Below are positions 1 to 5,877 of a DNA stretch of 9,984 bases, in pieces. Source of the DNA: Treponema sp. (GTDB taxonomy: Bacteria; Spirochaetota; Spirochaetia; Treponematales; Breznakiellaceae); contig JAITSE010000017.1 in NCBI GenBank assembly GCA_031288005.1, positions 1 through 9,984 on the forward strand, read 5' to 3'. The notes beneath the pieces are model-generated. The model saw only the letters and a list, made by a program, of their open reading frames with translations, was not told where the DNA came from and ran no database searches. The position numbers and the translations under genes are program-made. Numbering within the stretch: the first letter of the stretch is position 1; each line of letters opens with the position of its first letter.

Positions 1-242
1 GGGTTCACGGGTTTTAACGGGGCCGCCCCCCCCCCCCCCCCCCCCCCCCCGGTCGGGAGCGGGATGCTCACGCGGACAAGGCCGGCCGCATCCTGGAAAA
101 TGGCCGCGGGGTCTACGCCTTGCGCCGCCCCGGGCGCGGAGGGGTAGGAACACGCGGCCAGGGCGAACACGGCCAGAGCCGCTGCGCAGGCCGCAGTGAC
201 GCCGGACAGGTTCGGCGTCTTTCTCGATTCAAAAGTTCTCAT
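1..242 (-). CDS. Putative lipoprotein, N-terminal part, interrupted by a poly-G tract (runs off the left edge)
   Basis: An open frame starts with ATG at 242-240 and stays open to the window edge. It has a good Shine-Dalgarno (AGGAG, 6 bases before the ATG). The first residues read MRTFESRKTPNLSG, then a hydrophobic stretch of about residues 15-30 that ends in LAAC. This is a classic signal-peptidase II lipobox with the acceptor cysteine at residue 31, so the mature protein would be a lipid-anchored, exported protein. After the cysteine come Ser/Pro/Ala-rich residues and then AIFQDAAGLVRVSIPLP (about 48-63). Residues 65-72 are eight glycines encoded by the G run, followed by AAPLKPVN. I do not recognise the family, and the remainder lies outside the window. 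The gene is divergent from lysS. Its expression may be switched by slippage in the G run. The lipobox and start are read directly; the function is unknown. Confidence 0.72.
   Translation of the reverse strand, partial: MRTFESRKTPNLSGVTAACAAALAVFALAACSYPSAPGAAQGVDPAAIFQDAAGLVRVSIPLPTGGGGGGGGAAPLKPVN
26..50. repeat. Homopolymer of 25 C (25 G on the coding strand of the lipoprotein gene)
   Basis: Positions 26-50 are uninterrupted C on the plus strand. The tract sits inside the lipoprotein frame, after codon 64. With 25 G the frame continues open to the window edge. With 24 G it would read Arg-Pro-Arg and then TAA; with 26 G it also stays open as far as can be seen. Tracts this long are prone to slipped-strand mispairing and to sequencing error, so the exact length should be treated as uncertain. 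Confidence 0.9.
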
Positions 243-248
243 GGAACT

Positions 249-253
249 CTCCT
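249..253 (-). promoter_or_regulatory. Ribosome binding site of the lipoprotein gene
   Basis: AGGAG on the minus strand, 6 bases before the ATG at 242. It directly follows the outer end of a GGAGTTTT repeat. Together they form the palindrome CTCCTTAGGAG (259-249), which could fold and hide the site. The spacing supports the chosen start; the folding effect is an inference. Confidence 0.6.
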
Positions 254-255
254 AA

Positions 256-310
256 GGAGTTTTGGGAGCGGTGTCTAAGCTGCGGATCATATTATAAGTC
301 TCAAAACTCC
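256..310. repeat. Inverted repeat with GGAGTTTT-type arms
   Basis: The left arm GGAGTTTTGGGA (256-267) pairs with TCTCAAAACTCC (299-310), 11 of 12 bases matching, around a 31-base loop that contains the -10 box of the lipoprotein gene. The arm word recurs throughout both intergenic regions of the window. Confidence 0.7.
291..296 (-). promoter_or_regulatory. Candidate -10 box (TATAAT) for the lipoprotein gene
   Basis: The minus strand carries a perfect TATAAT, about 45 bases before the lipoprotein ATG. This would give an untranslated leader of roughly 40 bases. No convincing -35 hexamer is seen at 16-18 bases upstream. The box lies in the loop between the two arms of the inverted repeat at 256-310, so the repeat may bring or modulate this promoter. 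Confidence 0.45.
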
Positions 311-375
311 AAGTATTGATTTCCCCCTTAAAAATAGGGGGTTACTATAAGATTAAACGATGTTTCGGAATATTG

Positions 376-443
376 CAAATTTTTTTTTAAGAAAAACACG
401 ATTTTCTTGAAAAAAACTTGTTTTAAAGAAAAACTTGTTTTTC
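376..443. repeat. AT-rich block with short direct and inverted repeats
   Basis: This block is nearly all A and T. It contains a hairpin with AAGAAAA/TTTTCTT arms (389-395 and 402-408). It also holds two direct copies of AAAAACTTGTTTT (412-424 and 430-442), 18 bases apart, each close to self-complementary. Such DNA is expected to be curved or easily melted and could be an upstream promoter element, but no defined promoter is claimed. Confidence 0.55.
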
Positions 444-465
444 AAAAGCCCATAAATGAAGCCTG

Positions 466-524
466 GGGGGACCGCGGTTCTACGAACCGTGGAAACCCAT
501 CGGTTCGTAGAACCGCGGTCCCCC
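466..524. repeat. Perfect 24-bp stem hairpin
   Basis: Arms 466-489 and 501-524 are exact reverse complements, separated by an 11-base loop (490-500). The arms contain GACCGCGGTTCTACGAACCG. Transcribed in either direction this would be a very stable hairpin. No run of T follows, so it is not a typical intrinsic terminator. A 24-base exact match is far beyond chance. Confidence 0.9.
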
Positions 525-547
525 GCAATCAGGCGAAGCCTGATTGC
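525..547. repeat. 10-bp stem hairpin, 3-base loop (copy 1)
   Basis: Arms GCAATCAGGC and GCCTGATTGC around the loop GAA. It abuts the 24-bp hairpin without a gap. The hairpin at 684-706 is the same element in opposite orientation, differing at one loop base. Confidence 0.85.
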
Positions 548-549
548 GG

Positions 550-560
550 GGGTCAGACCC
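550..560. repeat. GGGTCAGACCC palindromic word
   Basis: An imperfect palindrome GGGTCAGACCC, followed by CAGACCCCGGAGGA (554-567 in overlap). The same two words recur in the right-hand repeat region at 9670-9680 and 9701-9714. This shows that the two intergenic regions draw on one repeat family. From memory, similar GGTCAGACC tips accompany REP-type elements in other bacteria. Confidence 0.55.
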
Positions 561-580
561 CGGAGGACCAGTGCAAGCCG

Positions 581-625
581 CTAAGCAAGCCGCAGGCTTG
601 CTTAGGCTTGCTTAGGCTTGCTTAG
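581..625. repeat. Hairpin plus three tandem copies of GCTTGCTTAG
   Basis: CTAAGCAAGC (581-590) pairs exactly with GCTTGCTTAG (596-605) across a 5-base loop. GCTTGCTTAG then repeats perfectly at 606-615 and 616-625 and runs straight into a GGAGTTTT copy. The extra copies look like tandem amplification of one hairpin arm, which would allow alternative folds. Confidence 0.85.
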
Positions 626-685
626 GAGTTTTGGGACAACAGATTAAAACTCATGGCAAAATTTATGAGTCCCAAAACTCTAGGC
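621..685. repeat. Inverted repeat with GGAGTTTTGGGAC arms and inner stem
   Basis: GGAGTTTTGGGAC (625-637) pairs with 669-681 at 12 of 13 bases, and the similarity extends outward by about four bases. Inside, ACTCAT (649-654) pairs with ATGAGT (665-670), giving two competing or stacked stems. It lies about 150-200 bases before lysS. Confidence 0.75.
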
Positions 686-706
686 AATCAGGCTTTGCCT
701 GATTGC
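684..706. repeat. 10-bp stem hairpin, 3-base loop (copy 2, inverted)
   Basis: Arms GCAATCAGGC and GCCTGATTGC around TTT. Its reverse complement differs from the hairpin at 525-547 by a single loop base. The two copies lie in opposite orientation and flank the tandem-repeat and GGAGTTTT segment. Confidence 0.85.
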
Positions 707-750
707 ACGGCTTCTTCTTTAATTATGGACTTTAGCCCCTGGAAATAATC

Positions 751-782
751 AAAGCGCTAAGAAATTTTAGTTTCAGCGCTTT
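751..782. repeat. Hairpin upstream of lysS
   Basis: AAAGCGCT (751-758) pairs with AGCGCTTT (775-782). Inside, GAAA (761-764) pairs with TTTC (771-774) after a 2-base bulge. It ends about 50 bases before the lysS ATG and is probably within the lysS leader or promoter. It differs in style from the GGAGTTTT-associated hairpins. A regulatory role is possible but not shown. Confidence 0.6.
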
Positions 783-832
783 GCACGCCCTCCCCTTCAA
801 TAATGCCCGGTAATTATTGTATTCTTTGGACC

Positions 833-2326
833 ATGGAAACGGAAATAGAAACAAGCCAATATTCAGAACAGTCCTTGATACGCCGGGAAAAGCTGCGGGC
901 CCTCAAGGAAGCGGGAAAGAACCCTTTCGCGGAAGTAAAGTTCAATCAGAGCCATCACTCCAGGGAAATTAAAGAAGCCTTTGAAAACTTTGAAGGCTGG
1001 GAAGTGTCCCTGGCGGGCAGAATCATGGCCTTCCGGGACATCGGCAAGGCCGCTTTTCTGGACCTTCAGGACCAGGACGGGCGGATTCAGCTCTATGTCA
1101 GCGCCGCGAACCTGGGGGAGGATGCCTACGGATACGTCAAAGCCTATGACATCGGGGACATCATCGGCGTCACAGGCAAAGTGGGCAAAACCCGGCGGGG
1201 AGAAATCTCCGTGTACGCCTCGGCGGTCACCCTTCTTGCCAAATCCCTGGAACCCCTGCCTGAGAAGTTCCACGGCCTCAAAGACATCGAAATCCGCTAC
1301 CGGCGGCGCTGCCTGGACCTCATAATGAATCCGTCGAGTTTTCAAACTTTTAAGACCCGGGCCAAAATCATCTCCGCCCTCAGAGAATACCTGGACGGCC
1401 TGGGCTACATCGAAGTGGAAACCCCAACGCTCTCCCCCATTGCCTCAGGCGCGGCGGCCCGGCCTTTCGTTACCCGTTCCAAAGCCCTGAGCATGGACCT
1501 CTACCTCCGGATCGCCTCGGAGTTGTACCTCAAACGCTGCATCGTGGGCGGCCTTGAGAAAGTCTATGACCTGGGGAAGAACTTCCGCAACGAGGGCATA
1601 GACATCAGGCACAACCCGGAGTTCACGATGATAGAGCTTTACCAGGCCTACGCCGACTACCGGGACATGATGAGCCTCTGCGAAAATATGATTTCCCGCA
1701 TCGCCCTCAAGGTTACAGGAAGTATGCGGGTCCGCTATCAAAACAGCGACATTGACTTCACCCCGCCCTGGAGGAGGCTCACAATGGAGGAGGCCGTGAG
1801 GGAATACGGCGGCCCCGACTTTTCCGCGGTGAAGACCGCCGTTGACGCCCAAAAACTGGCCGCGGCGTCGGGGCTTGAGGACTCGCTCAAAAAGAAGCCC
1901 GGCGACTGCTCCAGGGGAGATATCCTCAACGCGGCTTTCGAGAAATTCGCGGAGGAGAAGCTCATCCAGCCTGCTTTCATACTGGACTACCCGGCGGAGA
2001 TTTCCCCCCTGACAAAGGAAAAGCCCGGGGACCCGTCCCTGACGGAGCGTTTTGAGGCTTTTGTATACGGCCGGGAAATTGCCAACGCCTACTCGGAGCT
2101 GAACGATCCCCTTGTGCAGGAGGAACGCTTCCGCCAGCAGGCAAGGGAAAGGGACTTAGGCGATGACGAAGCCTACGCCCGGGACGGAGACTTCATCGCC
2201 AGCCTTGAAACCGGGATGCCCCCCACAGGCGGCATGGGCATAGGCATAGACCGGGTGGTAATGTTTCTGACCAACGCGCCTTCCATCCGGGATGTGATAC
2301 TCTTTCCAACCATGAAGGGAGCTTGA
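833..2326 (+). CDS. lysS: Lysyl-tRNA synthetase, class II
   Basis: This enzyme attaches lysine to tRNA-Lys in the cytoplasm using ATP. The 497-residue protein has the usual bacterial LysRS order. An N-terminal OB-fold anticodon-binding domain (about residues 57-145) is followed by the class II core. That core contains RYRRRCLDLI (155-164), the ELYLKR segment (230-235), motif 2 FRNE (251-254) followed by HNPEFTM, the lysine-site segment NAYSELND (418-425) and motif 3 GMGIGIDR (467-474). The C-terminus RDVILFP is also typical. The frame is open from an ATG at 803, but I chose the ATG at 833 because METEIETSQYSEQSLIRREK matches normal LysRS N-termini. Neither start has a good ribosome binding site. 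It converges on lptD with only 11 bases between the stops and no visible terminator. Class II is notable because well-studied treponemes use class I LysRS. Confidence 0.96.
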   Translation: METEIETSQYSEQSLIRREKLRALKEAGKNPFAEVKFNQSHHSREIKEAFENFEGWEVSLAGRIMAFRDIGKAAFLDLQDQDGRIQLYVSAANLGEDAYGYVKAYDIGDIIGVTGKVGKTRRGEISVYASAVTLLAKSLEPLPEKFHGLKDIEIRYRRRCLDLIMNPSSFQTFKTRAKIISALREYLDGLGYIEVETPTLSPIASGAAARPFVTRSKALSMDLYLRIASELYLKRCIVGGLEKVYDLGKNFRNEGIDIRHNPEFTMIELYQAYADYRDMMSLCENMISRIALKVTGSMRVRYQNSDIDFTPPWRRLTMEEAVREYGGPDFSAVKTAVDAQKLAAASGLEDSLKKKPGDCSRGDILNAAFEKFAEEKLIQPAFILDYPAEISPLTKEKPGDPSLTERFEAFVYGREIANAYSELNDPLVQEERFRQQARERDLGDDEAYARDGDFIASLETGMPPTGGMGIGIDRVVMFLTNAPSIRDVILFPTMKGA

Positions 2327-2337
2327 TTTTACTGCCG

Positions 2338-5300
2338 CTACTTTATTTCCAGCTTTTCTTTGTCATAGAGAATTTCGGTCTTTATCTCGCTGATTGGTAT
2401 CCACTGAACCACGAAAGAAAAAGTGTTGTTTAATTTATAGGTCGTCGCGGAAGCGTCCGGCCTGTAGGGGGATATGGTCCAGTTCGCTTTGGCGGTCCAG
2501 TCTCCAAGATGGTGGGTCATGGAGAAAGTGAAGGTCTTGAGCTTAAAGCCCGATTCCCGGCGGAGTTGCTCGTCGTCAAAGCGCAGGGAATTCAAAAAGT
2601 CTATAAACATATTTTTTTCCCCGGAGATTTCCCGCGGCAGGCTGACAAAGGGGAGGTCCTGAAAATAGCGCATCACCAAAGTATTCTCAGAAGATGTCGT
2701 AAGATCAAAATCGAGAAACTTAGTAAGGCTGAAGTGCAGGCCCAGGGTGAAGCTCAGCTTTGAATAGCTGTAACGCTGGAGATCAAAGTTAAGGGCTCCC
2801 GCGGCGCTGACGGAAAAGGAAGTAGTTCTGCTCCCCCAAAGCCAGTCCTTTTTGATGTCCTGGTTATACCCAAAGTTAAGGGCCTGGGGGCGCAGTTTTT
2901 CTTCTTCCTCCGCGGGCTGGATCCATCCCTTGTCATCGGTGAGTTCGTAGGGCTTTGACCAGTAGGCGTTGTAGTTCGCGGTGAAGCCGTTCAAGGTGAG
3001 AGTGCTTGTCGCGCTTGTAAATTCATCTTTTTCCGGGGTGAAGACAAGCTGCTGATAAGCTCTGTACTTTGAATCCTCCGTGAACTTGAGGGTTTCCGTA
3101 AAGGTGAGGGGTTCAAACTTTCTGTCTTCGTCAAAGGGATTGGTTATCTTTTGGCTGGCCGTTGTCTCAGTGATCCACGCCCGCGCGGCGGCTTCGCCGG
3201 AAATGGCGTTCTGCTCAGGCGGCAGGTCTGACGAGAGGGTCAGGTTTTGCTCCTTGCCCATTATGGAGGCGCTGATGGCAGCCTTAATCTTGTGGGTTTC
3301 AATCTTTTCCCTGTGCCATTCGCCCCATTCAATGTCCCAGTCCGGGTCCTCCACGGAGTCGTTGAATACGGACTTTGCCAAAAGCCCCTTGAGGGTGTAC
3401 TGAAAGTTCGTATTGCTCCATACCGGATCCCTTATGAAGGGTTTGAATGTGCTGTCGCTTTCAATACTGGTGTTAAAAAGGGTCGCCGCTTTTACCCTTT
3501 TATGAGCGTTGTCCCGTTCTTCCTGGGTGTCGTAATCTTCGGATTCCTCATCCAGGTGGGAATAGCTCTGCCACGCGGCGTTTCCTGACAGCCGCAGCAC
3601 GGAAGACGCGGCGCCGCTTGTATTCGACAGGGTGAAACCGGCTTTGCTGTCGGCTCTCAGGGATGTAAGGATGGAAGAAATGTCGTTCCAGTCCACATCA
3701 TCCCGGGTGGGCCAGTTAAGGGCGTTTGAGCGGAATTGAAGCTCCGACGCCCCGGCGGGGCTGAAGCTGTAATCTATGGCAAAAGCGGCGTTTCCGGCCT
3801 TGGGGAGATCGAACCTCTGGCTCAGAATGGGGGGCGCAAGTTTATAAGGGTCCGCGCTTGTGTCCGCTGTTCCCGCCGCTGTTCCCGCCGCGGCGGGGGG
3901 AAGCGTCCAGGGGGAACGAGGCTCGCCTATATTCTTGAAGGGGTTCTCCGCCGCGGGTGAATCCTCCGCCGCGGGCGGATATATCTGCGCCGCGGTCTGG
4001 CCTGCGCCGGGTATACTCAGAGGAGTCCCATAAACGGAAGCGCTCACGGAGAGTATGGTCAGCTTGTCAGGGTAAAAGAAAGAGTAGTCCGGGGAAGTGT
4101 TCGGAAGGTTTGTAAATTCTGTTACGATATTGTCCCTGTTTTGAAATAGAACGGAACTGGATATGTTGGAAATTGACAGGCTGGAAACCCAGGGGTTCAG
4201 AGCCGTTACTTTGGGCGATAGGGAGCCGCTAAGCTGCCAGCTATAGGAACTCAGGTAATTTGTGGCGGTAGTAGTAGAATCCTCCGTTTTTTTCCCCCCT
4301 TCCTTCATCAGCTTAAACCAGTCCATTTCCTCAGAGCGGGTAAGAAAATCCCGGTTGACGTACTTGTCTGAATAAAATGGCAAAGTCCAGTTTATGGAGC
4401 CGTAGGTCCCGGAGAGTGAGCCTTTGGCTTCCAGTCTGTAGCGGAAAGGCGTATCAAAAGAAAAAAATTTAGATTCATTCCATTCGCTGGAGCTGGTATA
4501 GGCGGAAAAGGGGGAATATACATTCTCGGCGAGGGCATAGATATTCCGCGTAAAGCCCAGCCCCGCGGATATGGTCTGTTCGCCGAGGATGGCTTTCCTT
4601 GGCAGAGCGGTTTCAATCCCCAGGTAGCCGCCCATATTCGCGTACCAGTCGGCCAGAATTGAAAAACGCGTGTCGTTGGGCTTCGTGTCTTTCTTCCCGG
4701 TACTCCGCAAAAACAGGCCCTCCCGGACTTTCTCGTTGTCCAGGCTGTTTCCCAAAATTTTGCTGATGGAACTTTCGGAGGTGGAACTTGCCTGGGGACG
4801 GCCTAAAATATATGTGGTGGTCTGAACAAAGTTCCCTTCCCGCGAGCGGGTTCCCAATACGGGATGAAAAATTATCTCGTTGGCGGGGTAAAAGAAAAAG
4901 GGGATGTACAACACCGGAATGTTCCCCACCTTCAAAATCGCGTTAAATATGGCCCAGTCGGAGCCGGGAAGAAGCCACAGTTTGGAAGCCTTTATGGACC
5001 AGTAGGATTCCTCCACGCCGCCTGTGGAGATTTCAGAATCCGTAAGAATCGTTACTTCTTCATCATCCCGGGTAATCATGGTTCCCGAAAACCTATAGAC
5101 CGTATCCCCTTCTTTGAGGGAGCGCTCCGACACGCTGTCCATAAAAACGCTTGACCAGTCGTCCAGATCAACTACGATGGATTCTCCCCGGAAGGTTTCT
5201 TTTGAGTCTCCCTCGTCTTTTATGTATTCCACCCCGCCGGAAGCCGAGAGAATATTCCGGGTCCGGTTGTAGAGGATCTCCCACGCCTGAATGCGGTGCA

Positions 5301-5877
5301 GCGCCTCCCCGTCTTTAAGGGTAACAAGTACATCCCCCCGCAGGCGGGCATATTCCTCATCCACCGCCTCAAGAGTGAAGTATTCGCTGGTCCTTGCGGA
5401 CTCAATAATAATGGTCTTCTTATTTGAGGTCTCTCCGCTCTGAGTCTCCGCCTGCGGTTTTTTAAGTTTATAGTATTCCCTCAGCCGGTCCGACAAATCT
5501 TCTCTGCCGCCGCCTTCGCTCAGGCCGAGGGTGCGGCACCATGCGGCAAGCTCCTTCAGAGTTGAGGTCTTGATGTCCATTTCCAGGATCCTGGCGTCAG
5601 GCGGCTCTCCTTCCTCAGCGGCCTCTTCCGCGCCGCCTGATTCCGCGTCCAAAGGCGCTTCGGATGTCTCTTCCGCGCCGGCTCCCGCAATTTCCATGCC
5701 TGGAATTTCTTCCGCGCCGTACCCGTCAAAGCCGCCGCCTTCCTGTCCGGAAAGGAAAAGCGCCGCGGCAAAGTAAATAAAAACAGGGATAAGACGGAGG
5801 CCTGAGGGATAAAAAACAATGGGAGAAGTCCCGCCTTGTCCAGGCGGCCCGCGGTGGAAAAGGAAGCCGGTTTTCAT
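2338..5877 (-). CDS. lptD: LptD-like outer-membrane assembly protein (OstA family) with N-terminal SAP-like segment
   Basis: Predicted outer-membrane beta-barrel of 1179 residues. In Gram-negative bacteria LptD inserts LPS at the cell surface with LptE; treponemes that lack LPS still carry a relative (TP0515 in T. pallidum, from memory), so the cargo here is uncertain. A hydrophobic segment (about 28-43, [19 protein letters not shown]) suggests a signal peptide with a long N-region. An acidic Ala/Glu linker (about 46-96) follows, then a SAP-like helical segment (about 98-137) and an OstA/LptA-like domain (about 155-300). The segment [15 protein letters not shown] (321-335) is a hallmark of LptD. 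The rest (about 350-1179) alternates aromatic and polar residues, as barrel strands do, with a Pro/Ala-rich loop near 630-680. Only one cysteine (C114) is present, so the disulfides of E. coli LptD cannot form. Its ATG overlaps the uvrA stop as ATGA, implying translational coupling; no strong ribosome binding site is seen. Confidence 0.85.
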   Translation of the reverse strand: MKTGFLFHRGPPGQGGTSPIVFYPSGLRLIPVFIYFAAALFLSGQEGGGFDGYGAEEIPGMEIAGAGAEETSEAPLDAESGGAEEAAEEGEPPDARILEMDIKTSTLKELAAWCRTLGLSEGGGREDLSDRLREYYKLKKPQAETQSGETSNKKTIIIESARTSEYFTLEAVDEEYARLRGDVLVTLKDGEALHRIQAWEILYNRTRNILSASGGVEYIKDEGDSKETFRGESIVVDLDDWSSVFMDSVSERSLKEGDTVYRFSGTMITRDDEEVTILTDSEISTGGVEESYWSIKASKLWLLPGSDWAIFNAILKVGNIPVLYIPFFFYPANEIIFHPVLGTRSREGNFVQTTTYILGRPQASSTSESSISKILGNSLDNEKVREGLFLRSTGKKDTKPNDTRFSILADWYANMGGYLGIETALPRKAILGEQTISAGLGFTRNIYALAENVYSPFSAYTSSSEWNESKFFSFDTPFRYRLEAKGSLSGTYGSINWTLPFYSDKYVNRDFLTRSEEMDWFKLMKEGGKKTEDSTTTATNYLSSYSWQLSGSLSPKVTALNPWVSSLSISNISSSVLFQNRDNIVTEFTNLPNTSPDYSFFYPDKLTILSVSASVYGTPLSIPGAGQTAAQIYPPAAEDSPAAENPFKNIGEPRSPWTLPPAAAGTAAGTADTSADPYKLAPPILSQRFDLPKAGNAAFAIDYSFSPAGASELQFRSNALNWPTRDDVDWNDISSILTSLRADSKAGFTLSNTSGAASSVLRLSGNAAWQSYSHLDEESEDYDTQEERDNAHKRVKAATLFNTSIESDSTFKPFIRDPVWSNTNFQYTLKGLLAKSVFNDSVEDPDWDIEWGEWHREKIETHKIKAAISASIMGKEQNLTLSSDLPPEQNAISGEAAARAWITETTASQKITNPFDEDRKFEPLTFTETLKFTEDSKYRAYQQLVFTPEKDEFTSATSTLTLNGFTANYNAYWSKPYELTDDKGWIQPAEEEEKLRPQALNFGYNQDIKKDWLWGSRTTSFSVSAAGALNFDLQRYSYSKLSFTLGLHFSLTKFLDFDLTTSSENTLVMRYFQDLPFVSLPREISGEKNMFIDFLNSLRFDDEQLRRESGFKLKTFTFSMTHHLGDWTAKANWTISPYRPDASATTYKLNNTFSFVVQWIPISEIKTEILYDKEKLEIK
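3866..3889. repeat. 12-base tandem duplication inside lptD
   Basis: GCTGTTCCCGCC occurs twice in a row (3866-3877 and 3878-3889), encoding the repeated Ala-Gly-Thr-Ala part of a low-complexity loop at about residues 661-672. It is in frame and consistent with a variable surface or periplasmic loop of the barrel protein. Confidence 0.6.

Larger units (their letters stand above)
243..832. other. Intergenic region between the lipoprotein gene and lysS, rich in hairpins
   Basis: About 590 bases separate two divergent genes. From the left it holds the lipoprotein leader and -10 box, an inverted repeat (256-310), a small C5/G5 hairpin (323-341), an AT-rich block (about 376-443), and a 24-bp stem (466-524). 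It continues with a 10-bp stem (525-547), a GGGTCAGACCC palindrome (550-560), a hairpin with tandem repeats (581-625), another inverted repeat (625-681), a 10-bp stem (684-706) and a hairpin (751-782). The lysS promoter must lie here, but no convincing -35/-10 pair was found. The frame at 407-625 runs through these hairpins and is not accepted as a gene. Confidence 0.8.

Noticed and set aside
323..341. C5/G5 hairpin as a terminator
   Set aside because: The stem is only 6 bp and no T run follows on either strand.
407..625. 72-codon plus-strand frame upstream of lysS
   Set aside because: It runs through an AT-rich block, a 24-bp hairpin and tandem repeats; no ribosome binding site and no protein-like composition.
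596..625. Tandem repeats considered as a CRISPR fragment
   Set aside because: Units are 10 bases with no spacers and no cas genes nearby; simple tandem duplication fits.
803..832. Upstream ATG extending lysS by ten codons
   Set aside because: The extra residues MPGNYCILWT do not resemble LysRS N-termini, and no ribosome binding site precedes them. The ATG at 833 fits better, though it too lacks a strong site.
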